Shown: positions 1 to 6,332, numbered from the stretch's first letter. The stretch: DNA of 7,318 nucleotides from Clostridia bacterium (GCA_017958705.1 JAGDCE010000102.1:1-7318); one strand, 5' to 3'. A program made the numbers and translations. The notes: generated by a model from the sequence alone, not told the origin.

Positions 1-21
1 CACCCCCTTACCCCCGCCTCC

Positions 22-44
22 CCCCAATGTGAATTGGGGCTTTT
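22..44 (+). terminator. Possible intrinsic terminator of a gene left of the window
   Basis: A perfect 7-bp stem, CCCCAAT (22-28) with ATTGGGG (33-39), closes a GTGA loop and is followed by CTTTT (40-44). The T-run lies only on the plus side, so it would end a transcript entering from the left. The T-run is short and a C-rich tract precedes the stem, so it could instead be one more hairpin of the repeat-rich region that follows. No coding sequence is recognisable in bases 1-21. Confidence 0.4.
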
Positions 45-50
45 GACAAC

Positions 51-72
51 GGGTCGTCGTGGGCGCCGACCC
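51..72. repeat. GC-rich inverted repeat
   Basis: GGGTCG (51-56) pairs perfectly with CGACCC (67-72) around a 10-base GC-rich loop. It sits just before the first hairpin array. GC-rich imperfect palindromes of this style are often dispersed in intergenic regions of Clostridia, but whether this one is repeated elsewhere in the genome cannot be seen from one window. Confidence 0.45.
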
Positions 73-80
73 CTACGGTC

Positions 81-181
81 TATCTCGGCGAAGCCATATC
101 GAACGCGACGCTATGCGGCGCGTATCTCGAGTTTTGCGTTATGCAAAACATATCGAATTTTGCGACAGCAAAATATATCGA
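81..181. repeat. Hairpin array 1: four small hairpins joined by ATATCGA-type linkers
   Basis: Five linkers alternate with four inverted repeats. Linkers are TATCTC (81-86), ATATCGA (96-102), TATCTCGA (123-130), ATATCGA (150-156) and ATATCGA (175-181). Hairpin 1 is GGC-GAA-GCC (87-95). Hairpin 2 (103-123) pairs ACGCG with CGCGT and CGC with GCG around TAT, with one A/G mismatch. Hairpin 3 is GTTTTGC-GTTAT-GCAAAAC (131-149). Hairpin 4 is ATTTTGC-GACA-GCAAAAT (157-174). Stem sequences differ while linkers are kept, so the pairing rather than the stem bases seems to matter. It is non-coding on both strands. I do not recognise a named family. Confidence 0.7.
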
Positions 182-197
182 CTTCTTGCGACTTTAG

Positions 198-238
198 CCG
201 CGCGCGGGCGACCCCCAAGACTGTCGGCGCGAGCCGAC
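198..238. repeat. GC-rich palindrome and GNRA-capped hairpin between the two arrays
   Basis: CCGCGCGCGG (198-207) is a perfect 10-base palindrome. GTCGGC (223-228) and GCCGAC (233-238) form a perfect 6-bp stem around GCGA, which is a GNRA tetraloop if the plus strand is transcribed; on the mazF strand the loop reads TCGC. They separate array 1 from array 2 and add to the density of inverted repeats in this gene-free stretch. Confidence 0.5.
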
Positions 239-255
239 TCCTTATGTTCGCGGGC

Positions 256-316
256 AATTCATTCCGCAGGAAATTCACGCCTGCAGACAATTCATGCGCC
301 GTCAGGCGCAATTCAT
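256..316. repeat. Hairpin array 2: hairpins joined by AATTCAT-type linkers, abutting mazF
   Basis: Four 7-base linkers, AATTCAT (256-262), AATTCAC (272-278), AATTCAT (289-295) and AATTCAT (310-316), separate three inserts. Insert 1 is TCC-GCA-GGA (263-271). Insert 2 (279-288) contains the palindrome CTGCAG but pairs poorly at its ends. Insert 3 is GCGCC-GTCA-GGCGC (296-309), a 5-bp stem with a tetraloop. Read on the mazF strand the linker is ATGAATT. The last linker ends 7 bases from the mazF stop codon, so the array would be transcribed as the mazF 3' untranslated region unless transcription stops earlier. The design matches array 1 with a different linker. Confidence 0.65.
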
Positions 317-323
317 TTAATCG

Positions 324-665
324 TCACGACAGCCCGAAGCTGACGGACAGGGCGGAGTCGACCATCGACATTACAGACGGGTCGACGTGACCGATCTTCT
401 CCTTCAGCCTCCGTTTATCGAGCGTTCTGACCTGTTCGAGCAGGATCACGGAGTCCTTTGAAAGACCGCAGTCGGACGTGACGCCGATATGCGTGGGCAG
501 ACGTGTTTTGCCGGTACGGCTCGTTATCGCGGCGGCGATGACCGTCGGGCTGTACCTGTTTCCGACGTCGTTCTGTATAATAAGTACCGGGCGAAGCCCG
601 CCCTGCTCGGATCCGACGACGGGTGAAAGATCCGCGTAATAAATATCGCCTCTGCTGACCTGCAT
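324..665 (-). CDS. mazF: MazF/EndoA-type endoribonuclease toxin, no adjacent antitoxin
   Basis: This is a 113-residue PemK/MazF-family protein, an mRNA interferase that cleaves single-stranded RNA at a short sequence; the Bacillus homologue EndoA cuts at UACAU. The start MQVSRGDIYYADLSPVVGSEQGG, and later RPVLIIQND and DSVILLEQVRT, follow the EndoA pattern closely over nearly the full family length (about 116 residues). The residues matching the catalytic Arg25 and Thr48 of EndoA are present (R25, T48), so the enzyme looks active. I chose the ATG at 665 because AAAGGGA (680-674 on the minus strand) lies 8 bases upstream; an in-frame ATG at 695 would add ten residues but has a poor ribosome-binding site and no family match. 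The usual antitoxin gene directly upstream (ndoAI/mazE) is missing: only 190 bases separate this start from the divergent gene at 856. Confidence 0.93.
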   Translation of the reverse strand: MQVSRGDIYYADLSPVVGSEQGGLRPVLIIQNDVGNRYSPTVIAAAITSRTGKTRLPTHIGVTSDCGLSKDSVILLEQVRTLDKRRLKEKIGHVDPSVMSMVDSALSVSFGLS

Positions 666-690
666 CGTATTTATCCCTTTCGCTGTTTTT

Positions 691-719
691 ATCATATTGT
701 TCCCACGGACGCGGTCCGT
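691..719 (-). promoter_or_regulatory. Candidate mazF promoter with overlapping inverted repeat
   Basis: On the minus strand TATGAT (696-691) is a plausible -10, putting the transcript start near 684, just ahead of the Shine-Dalgarno site. No good -35 is visible at the right distance. Instead a perfect 6-bp inverted repeat, ACGGAC (705-710) and GTCCGT (714-719), covers the spacer and -35 zone. It could be an operator or a chance palindrome. Confidence 0.3.
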
Positions 720-740
720 ATTCGCCCGGGCACTGGGTTT

Positions 741-760
741 TAAAAAAATTCAAAAAATAA
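741..760. promoter_or_regulatory. Phased A-tracts upstream of the MoxR operon promoter
   Basis: A run of seven A (742-748) and one of six A (752-757) are centred about one helical turn apart and lie just upstream of the -35 at 774. In a GC-rich chromosome this is typical of an UP-like element or intrinsic curvature that helps RNA polymerase. It may also serve as the divider between the two divergent genes. Confidence 0.4.
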
Positions 761-773
761 TCCCCCGAATCTC

Positions 774-802
774 TTGCAATTCACATTGATATATGTTATA
801 AT
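774..802 (+). promoter_or_regulatory. Vegetative promoter with extended -10 for the MoxR operon
   Basis: TTGCAA (774-779) and TATAAT (797-802) are separated by 17 bases, and TG at 794-795 gives an extended -10. The expected transcript start is near 809. A ribosome-binding site GGAG (845-848) lies 7 bases before the ATG at 856. This is a near-consensus housekeeping-sigma promoter and points to steady expression of the four-gene operon. Confidence 0.8.
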
Positions 803-813
803 CATTTACAACG

Positions 814-832
814 TCAGCGACTCTGTCGCTGA
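814..832 (+). promoter_or_regulatory. Stem-loop at the 5' end of the MoxR operon mRNA
   Basis: TCAGCGAC (814-821) pairs perfectly with GTCGCTGA (825-832) over 8 bp around a TCT loop. It begins about five bases after the predicted transcript start and ends 12 bases before the Shine-Dalgarno site. No T-run follows, so it is not a terminator. A 5' hairpin of this kind may protect the message from decay, or the same inverted repeat may be an operator. Confidence 0.5.
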
Positions 833-855
833 GATAAACATAACGGAGATTTCAG

Positions 856-1806
856 ATGAACAACGGAGTTACATTCGGCAGAGAAAAACTGTCTGCCATG
901 ATAGACGAGATGGAGAAAGTGATAGTCGGCAAGCGTCCGCAGATCGTTCTGCTCATCACGGCGCTTCTGTCGGGAGGCCACGTTCTGATCGAAGACGTTC
1001 CCGGCACCGGCAAAACGACGCTTGCGGCGTCGCTCGCGGCGGTGTGCGGGCTGAAATTCAAACGCGCACAGTTCACGCCGGACGTCATGGCGTCTGATAT
1101 AACCGGTTTCAACATGTATAACCGCCAGAAGGAAAGTTTCGAGTTCATCGAAGGCCTTGCGATGTGCAACATCATGCTCGCCGACGAGATAAACCGCGCC
1201 TCGCCGAAGACGCAGTCGGCTCTGCTCGAGGCGATGGAGGAGGGCAACGTTACGGTAGACGGCAAAAGTTACCCGCTTCCCGATCCGTTTTTCGTCGTCG
1301 CCACGCAGAACCCGTCGGGCTTCGTCGGAACGTATCCTTTGCCCGAAGCTCAGCTCGACCGTTTTTCCGTCCGCCTTTCGCTCGGCTATCCGCAGCCGTC
1401 CGAGGAGGTCCGCATAATCTCCGAACGCCGCGGCAGAAACCCGATGGACGACGTACGCCGCGTCGTCGACGCCGCCGAGCTTCAGGCGATGATCAAAAGC
1501 GTCGCCGACGTCTATATAGACAGCAAAATATATTCCTACATAGTCGATCTCGTCGCGCAGACGAGGCATCTCGGCGAGGTCGCGCTCGGCGCTAGCCCGC
1601 GCGCGTCGCTGATCGTATCCAAAATGGCTCAGGCGACGGCGTACCTCAACGGCCGCAACTACGTGATACCCGAGGATATCGCCTCGGTATTCGTGCCCGT
1701 CACCGCGCACAGGATCGTCATCCGCCGCGAGGCGAGACTCGCCGCGGAGACTTCCGAAAATCTGCTTTACGGAATACTCAAGAGGACCGCTGTCCCGTCG
1801 ATATGA
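856..1806 (+). CDS. MoxR-family AAA+ ATPase
   Basis: This 316-residue cytoplasmic ATPase belongs to the MoxR class, thought to act as chaperones that assemble or activate partner proteins, often ones with von Willebrand-like domains. The P-loop is DVPGTGKTT (47-55, Lys53), Walker B is IMLADE (106-111, Asp110-Glu111), sensor 1 is ATQNP (149-153), the likely arginine finger is Arg169 in LDRF, and sensor 2 is GASPR (245-249). The C-terminal part is the usual helical lid, and the length is normal for the family. No transmembrane segment is visible. It is first in the operon, 47 bases after the predicted transcript start, and its stop codon overlaps the start of the DUF58 gene. That pairing is the classic MoxR/DUF58 arrangement, which makes the DUF58 protein its likely partner. 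The exact client is inference. Confidence 0.95.
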   Translation: MNNGVTFGREKLSAMIDEMEKVIVGKRPQIVLLITALLSGGHVLIEDVPGTGKTTLAASLAAVCGLKFKRAQFTPDVMASDITGFNMYNRQKESFEFIEGLAMCNIMLADEINRASPKTQSALLEAMEEGNVTVDGKSYPLPDPFFVVATQNPSGFVGTYPLPEAQLDRFSVRLSLGYPQPSEEVRIISERRGRNPMDDVRRVVDAAELQAMIKSVADVYIDSKIYSYIVDLVAQTRHLGEVALGASPRASLIVSKMAQATAYLNGRNYVIPEDIASVFVPVTAHRIVIRREARLAAETSENLLYGILKRTAVPSI

Positions 1807-3074
1807 AAAAGAAAAGCAAAAGCAAAGTCAGCCGGTTCAGGCCGCAGAAACGGAGTTTTGCCGTCACCGGTTACGCGTTTCTGTGGCTGATCCTGTTCGT
1901 GATCGGCATAGTCTTCACGCAGGCGCTCCGCAACCCTGTATCGTACGTATTCATGATAATCGTCCTGATACTTCCGTTTGCGGAGCTCGCGTATACGCTG
2001 ATAGCCCGCGCGTCTGTGAGCGTGGGCTTTTCGTGCGGGGCCGGCACGGTCAAAAAGAACGAGCCGGTCTCTTTCCATATAAAGATCAGGAACAATTCGC
2101 CGCTGCCCGTGCCGTTCACCGAGGCTGAAATGATCCTGCCGGACGCCGACGGGCTCGGGAGCAGCCCGTTCATCACCGCGGTCCCGCTGAACAGCTTCGG
2201 CTCGTACGATTTTTCACGCAGCGTTTCTTTCCCGTACAAGGGCGAATACGAGTGCCGCGTCGAAAACGTCTACGTCAGCGGCCTTCTGCGCTTTTTCCGC
2301 ATAAAAGTCAGTGTCGGGCGCAGCGGGAAACTGCTCATACTCCCACGGCGTCTGCAGATCGAGGAGATCCGCGACAGATACGTCGGCGAGACGTCGTCCG
2401 TCTCATCGGTGCCCAACAGCGGCGCCGACAGCGCGGAGATAACGGAGATCAAGGAATATCAGCCCGGCGACCCGATAAGGAACATTCACTGGAAACTCTC
2501 GGGCAAGGCTCAGGAGCTTATAACGAAGCATTTCGGCTCTGAAAACGGCATGAACTGCTGCGTCATAGCCGACGCGGGCGCCGCTTACGGCGAAGGATTC
2601 GCGTCCGATACTCACGAACACTGCGAGGACGCGGTCTGCGAACTCGCGCTTTTCGCGGCGACGTCGCGTATAACGCACGGCAGAAAGACGGCGCTCGTCT
2701 TCGTCGACGACCGCGAACAGCGCGGCACGATCATAAAAAAGACTTTCGATTATACACAGCAGCTCGATTCTTTCGTGCCGCTTTACGCCGCGTGCAGGCA
2801 GAGATACGCCGTACCGGCGGCAAAGCTCGCTGGCTTTGCGGACGACGGCACGGAAAACGACCTCATCTACGTCACGGCACAGCTCGACGCGGAAACCGTC
2901 TCGACGCTGTGCGATTCCGTCTCGACGAACCGCGCCGTGACGGTGATATATTACGTACCGACGGTCAAAGCGGAGAACGCCGCCGAGCTTGAAAAACAGG
3001 CGGAAGCGTTCGCCGCGGAGTTAACACACGGCAACATCGCAGTAAGGACCGTGTTCGGTCAGGAGCTTATATGA
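1803..3074 (+). CDS. DUF58 membrane-anchored protein (MoxR partner)
   Basis: This is a 423-residue protein with a Lys-rich start, two adjacent membrane segments (about 20-40 and 46-67) and a large soluble part predicted to be cytoplasmic. The signature EYQPGDPIRNIHWKLSG (218-234) is the diagnostic DUF58 motif; residues about 75-170 resemble the beta-rich region that often precedes it. The following segment (about 250-390) should be the von Willebrand-like fold. There the expected metal-site motif DxSxS reads DAGAA (257-261), so a normal MIDAS metal site is doubtful. It begins by an ATGA overlap with the MoxR gene; the nearest purine stretch, AGAGGA (1781-1786), is 16 bases upstream, so translation probably depends on coupling. 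It ends in a second ATGA overlap with the transglutaminase gene. Its molecular role is not established. Confidence 0.92.
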   Translation: MKKKSKSKVSRFRPQKRSFAVTGYAFLWLILFVIGIVFTQALRNPVSYVFMIIVLILPFAELAYTLIARASVSVGFSCGAGTVKKNEPVSFHIKIRNNSPLPVPFTEAEMILPDADGLGSSPFITAVPLNSFGSYDFSRSVSFPYKGEYECRVENVYVSGLLRFFRIKVSVGRSGKLLILPRRLQIEEIRDRYVGETSSVSSVPNSGADSAEITEIKEYQPGDPIRNIHWKLSGKAQELITKHFGSENGMNCCVIADAGAAYGEGFASDTHEHCEDAVCELALFAATSRITHGRKTALVFVDDREQRGTIIKKTFDYTQQLDSFVPLYAACRQRYAVPAAKLAGFADDGTENDLIYVTAQLDAETVSTLCDSVSTNRAVTVIYYVPTVKAENAAELEKQAEAFAAELTHGNIAVRTVFGQELI

Positions 3075-5890
3075 AAAAACGCAACGGAAACGGTACTGTC
3101 CTGCAAAGCGCGGACAGCGCCGGACTGCAGCAGAACAGGAGCGTAGCGGGGACGATCGCCGGTATGCTTTGTCGGCTTGCGGTGGCGTTCTGCGGCACGC
3201 TCGGCGTGTGTCTTATGATGCAGAACGCCTTTTCGTTCCTCCCCGAAAACAGCTTCGGCACCATTGCGCTTATGTGCGCCGTGCTCTGCGCCTGCGCGTT
3301 CGTCATCTATCTTTCGGCGCACGTTCACAGAGCGTTCTTCATAGTGACGCTGACGCTTGCCGCGGCTTTCCTCGTCTATTACGCGCTGAAGACAGACCCG
3401 GACCCGCTCGAGATGTTTATCGGCGCGCCGGTCTCGCTTTGGAACGCAATGGTCGGCAAGCTCGCCTCGATCGGATATTCCTCGCTTTCGATCTTCATGA
3501 TAAAGCCGGGGCCGATCTACGTCGGCGAATCGCTTGTTCCGCTCGGTTACGAAATGTTCTGCCTGGCCGTTTCGTTCGTGTTCACCGGCTGCCTGTTCAG
3601 GCGCCCGGTCGTGCTGCCTGTCATAATGATCGCCGGCACGGTGATGACCATCACGTTCACTTACAACATACTGACCGACAGCGTCGGCTTCCTTCTCACG
3701 GTCGCCTGCGGCTTCGGTCTGCTCGTACTGAAATATCAAGCGTCGTTTGCCGGCAAGTCAACTGAGCCCGAGGAGAAGGGCAAGGTGTACGCGCGGAGGC
3801 GGAGCAGCCTTGCGTCGTCAGCGAGAGCCGGCGTCGCGGCGTTCACCGCCGCGGCGATAATAGTCGCCGCCGGCATTTATCCGGCGCTGAAGATCAGACA
3901 GCCCGCGCCGGAGCTGAAAATATTCACCGGCGTCATGGACTGGGCGAGAGACGCTTTCATGACTCTGACCTCCGGACCGTCCGGCGCCAACGAGATAAAC
4001 TCCGACGCCGATATAAAGAACATACAGCCGACGGAGCGCCGCTCCACCGGCAAGGTGATGCTGACCGTCACCGCGCAGTCGCGCGAACCCGTGTATCTGC
4101 GCAGCTGGATAGGCAGCGATTTCAACGGCGAATCGTGGGCGGCGACCGTGGATCACGCCGGATATTACGGTTTTATGCCCGAGGACGTGACGGAGCTTTT
4201 CTACACGATCGTCGACTCCTACGCAAATTCAGTGAACAGCTACAAGGAAGCGGACGACAGCAGCTTCAATCGCGGTTTCGTCAAGGAGGCCGTGACGGTG
4301 AAGAGCAATTCGGTCCGCGGCAGCACGGGCTTCCTTGCGAGCAGATTTTCGCACAAATACGGCATAACCGAGCCCGGCACGATGTATAAGGAATACGCGA
4401 AGGAATTCTCGTACGTCTACGGCGTCGGCACGGTGAAGCTGAAGATGAAGGACGCCGAGTATTCGACCGTCGGATACGTGCAGAATTACAAAGGTATTTC
4501 TCTTTCGAAGTTCAACGACGATATGACCGTATACGAGACGGTATACCCGTACGTCAAGGCGTACGCCGCGGCGGCGATCGGCGCGACAAACTCGTCTGCC
4601 GAGGCGAAGATCGCGGCTGAAACCGGACTTGAGGCGTATCTGGAAAACGCGCGCGAGCAGATACGCGAAAAGCTCTCCGGAGAAGGCATCAAGATCCCGA
4701 GCGGCTGCATAATCTCGCGCATCGACATGATGTCGACCGAAGATCTTGAAGAACTGTACAACAAGCTGATAGTAGCCGAGAATTACGAGGATGAGGTGTA
4801 CGCAACGTCGCTTTCGATGCCGTGGTACGACAGCGCCGCCGTTTCCGATCACGCGATCCGCGCGATAGCTTCGCTCGAGGGCTTCAACGGCACGTTCTAC
4901 AGTACCGAAAAACCGTCGAACATTTATCAGGCGGCGGATTCCATCGCGAGATACCTCGCCCGCGAATGCAGATATACGCTGAAGCCCGAGGGCTACAAGC
5001 AGAACGTCAACACCGTTTCGCAGTTCCTCGATTCCGCGAAAAACGGATACTGCGTCCAGTTCGCCACCGCCGGCGCCCTGATGCTGCGCTCGCTCGGCGT
5101 GCCGACGAGATACGTCGAAGGCTATCTCGCGGCGGATTTCAGAGCGTCCGACAAGGAATTCACGTGCGCCGTGACCGACACGTACGGCCACGCCTGGATC
5201 GAAGTCTACGTCCGCCATTACGGCTGGATGACTTTCGAGATGACGGCGCCGATGCTCTCCGGGATGTACAGCAGCGAGATGCCCGAGGTGGTGCCGGAGA
5301 CGGAGCCGCCGGAAACGACGGCCCCGGACGACGAGACGACGTCGCCCGAGACCTTGCCCGGCGAGACGACGGCGCCGGAGACCCTGCCCGGTGAGACGAC
5401 CGCGCCGGAAACGGATCCGCCGGATCCCGGCCCCGCCCCGGGCCGCGGAGCGCTGATAGCGCTTATCTGCGTACTCGTGTTCTTCGCGCTGTGTACTGCA
5501 ATAGAAATTTATCTCAAATTCGCGTCGAAGCGCAGGGAAAAGCGGATCGCGATCCTGCAGCGCGCTGCGGAGGGAAGATCGCCCTCGCCCGAGAAAGATA
5601 CGAAGCGGATAACGGAATTCATTAAATTCCTGCTCGGCCTGATCGATCTCAAACGCGGCGACACGGAGCTGATGTCCGAATACGCCGCGCGGCTCAACAG
5701 AGAGACCGGCGGAGACGCGGACTTCACCGCGGCGGCCGACGCGATGCAGAAATACGCGTTCGGACACGAAGCCGACGCACAGAGCTGCGCCGCGCTCGGA
5801 GAGTACGCGCTGTTCTTGCGCGACTTTGCCGCCCACAGACTGAGCGGAGCGAAGAAATTCTTCTACGTGAAACTGGGTAAACTGATATGA
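3071..5890 (+). CDS. Large TgpA-like membrane transglutaminase-domain protein
   Basis: This 939-residue protein has seven N-terminal membrane segments (about 27-49, 63-82, 87-105, 160-176, 179-199, 205-222, 253-272), a large extracellular region, and one membrane segment near the C-terminus (about 793-815). Positive charges fall inside (RR 177-178, RRR 242-244, RREKR 821-825), which puts 273-792 outside. The transglutaminase-like core is at about 615-730: Cys661 in NGYCVQFAT, His707 in YGHAWIEVY, and Glu723 in WMTFEMTAP where many relatives have Asp. A Thr/Pro/Glu-rich stalk (about 739-790) links it to the last membrane helix. The cytoplasmic tail (818-939) resembles the DUF4129-type end of TgpA proteins. 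The start has a good site, AGGAG (3061-3065), 5 bases upstream. It is clearly longer than the usual TgpA, mainly through residues about 330-610. Reaction and substrate are unknown; a cell-envelope role is inferred. Confidence 0.9.
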   Translation: MKKRNGNGTVLQSADSAGLQQNRSVAGTIAGMLCRLAVAFCGTLGVCLMMQNAFSFLPENSFGTIALMCAVLCACAFVIYLSAHVHRAFFIVTLTLAAAFLVYYALKTDPDPLEMFIGAPVSLWNAMVGKLASIGYSSLSIFMIKPGPIYVGESLVPLGYEMFCLAVSFVFTGCLFRRPVVLPVIMIAGTVMTITFTYNILTDSVGFLLTVACGFGLLVLKYQASFAGKSTEPEEKGKVYARRRSSLASSARAGVAAFTAAAIIVAAGIYPALKIRQPAPELKIFTGVMDWARDAFMTLTSGPSGANEINSDADIKNIQPTERRSTGKVMLTVTAQSREPVYLRSWIGSDFNGESWAATVDHAGYYGFMPEDVTELFYTIVDSYANSVNSYKEADDSSFNRGFVKEAVTVKSNSVRGSTGFLASRFSHKYGITEPGTMYKEYAKEFSYVYGVGTVKLKMKDAEYSTVGYVQNYKGISLSKFNDDMTVYETVYPYVKAYAAAAIGATNSSAEAKIAAETGLEAYLENAREQIREKLSGEGIKIPSGCIISRIDMMSTEDLEELYNKLIVAENYEDEVYATSLSMPWYDSAAVSDHAIRAIASLEGFNGTFYSTEKPSNIYQAADSIARYLARECRYTLKPEGYKQNVNTVSQFLDSAKNGYCVQFATAGALMLRSLGVPTRYVEGYLAADFRASDKEFTCAVTDTYGHAWIEVYVRHYGWMTFEMTAPMLSGMYSSEMPEVVPETEPPETTAPDDETTSPETLPGETTAPETLPGETTAPETDPPDPGPAPGRGALIALICVLVFFALCTAIEIYLKFASKRREKRIAILQRAAEGRSPSPEKDTKRITEFIKFLLGLIDLKRGDTELMSEYAARLNRETGGDADFTAAADAMQKYAFGHEADAQSCAALGEYALFLRDFAAHRLSGAKKFFYVKLGKLI
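5348..5407 (+). repeat. 30-bp tandem repeat coding for the Thr/Pro/Glu stalk
   Basis: Two 30-base units (5348-5377 and 5378-5407) differ at three third-codon positions, and each encodes ETLPGETTAP. Related, more degenerate Glu/Thr/Pro codons precede them from about 5299. The repeat lies in the linker between the extracellular enzyme domain and the last membrane helix, so changes in copy number would only alter stalk length. Confidence 0.7.
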
Positions 5891-6300
5891 ACGAAGACGA
5901 AAAGACCGCAAAACAGTACGGCGCGACCGTTCTCGCGTATCTCGGCGACGCCGTCGTCGAGGTGCGCGTCAGGACGATGCTGATCTCGCTCGGGATAACG
6001 GATACCGGCAGATTCAATTCGCTGGCGCAGGAATTCGTCACCGCGCACGCGCAGTCCGGCGCGTATGCCGCGGTGGAGCCTTATCTGACCGAAGACGAGG
6101 CGGAGATAATGCGCCGCGGCAGGAACGCCGGGATAACTCACCGGCCGAAAAACCAGACGCAGTCGGACTACCGCCGCGCCACGGGATTTGAGGCGCTGAT
6201 GGGTTATCTGTATCTGTGTAAAAAAACGGAGCGGATCGACGAATTGTTTGAAAAAGCCTATATATCCGTCATCGACGCCGTAAAAAACAAGTCGTTGTAA
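5887..6300 (+). CDS. mrnC: Mini-ribonuclease III
   Basis: This 137-residue cytoplasmic protein is an RNase III catalytic domain without a double-stranded-RNA-binding domain. In Bacillus this enzyme trims the ends of 23S rRNA precursor. Family marks are YLGDAVVEVRVR (18-29, catalytic Asp21), RRGRNA (76-81), PKNQTQSDYRRATGFEALMGYLYL (87-110, second acidic residue Glu102). Length is normal for the family (about 130-145). The ATG overlaps the transglutaminase stop as ATGA, and no clear Shine-Dalgarno site precedes it (only GGG at 5875-5877), so it is probably translated by coupling. In many Bacillota mrnC sits after cysS; its place at the end of a MoxR/DUF58/transglutaminase operon is a different setting. 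No convincing terminator follows: only a weak AT stem (6295-6312), so readthrough into rpmH is possible. Confidence 0.93.
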   Translation: MNEDEKTAKQYGATVLAYLGDAVVEVRVRTMLISLGITDTGRFNSLAQEFVTAHAQSGAYAAVEPYLTEDEAEIMRRGRNAGITHRPKNQTQSDYRRATGFEALMGYLYLCKKTERIDELFEKAYISVIDAVKNKSL

Positions 6301-6332
6301 AAAAATTTACAATTAAAACCGACCGGTTTGTA

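Noticed and set aside
81..316. CRISPR array
   Set aside because: The constant parts are only about 7 bases, the inserts are 9-21 bases and are themselves palindromic, and there are no cas genes. This is not a repeat-spacer layout.
34..390. Open frames across the left block (34-390, 59-343, and 111-311 on the minus strand)
   Set aside because: They run through hairpin arrays, give low-complexity Arg/Ser-rich proteins with no family resemblance, lack ribosome-binding sites, and one overlaps the 3' end of mazF.
666..773. Short antitoxin gene upstream of mazF
   Set aside because: The stretch is too short for a MazE/EndoAI protein with its own start, and the only overlapping minus-strand frame (415-753) is Arg-rich and runs through mazF in another frame.
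870..1541. UACAU sites (870-874 and 1537-1541) as MazF targets controlling the divergent MoxR mRNA
   Set aside because: A five-base word is expected a few times by chance in this length, and the cleavage specificity of this protein is not known.
814..1710. 298-residue open frame on the minus strand opposite the MoxR gene
   Set aside because: Same kind of GC-driven shadow; the MoxR motifs on the plus strand explain the region fully.
4229..5911. 560-residue open frame on the minus strand opposite the transglutaminase gene
   Set aside because: It is an antisense frame kept open by GC-rich codon use; it is Arg/His/Val-rich with no recognisable domain, and the plus strand has an unmistakable gene.
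6295..6312. Terminator after mrnC
   Set aside because: TTGTAAA/TTTACAA is a palindrome made almost wholly of A-T pairs with no T-run after it, too weak to end transcription.
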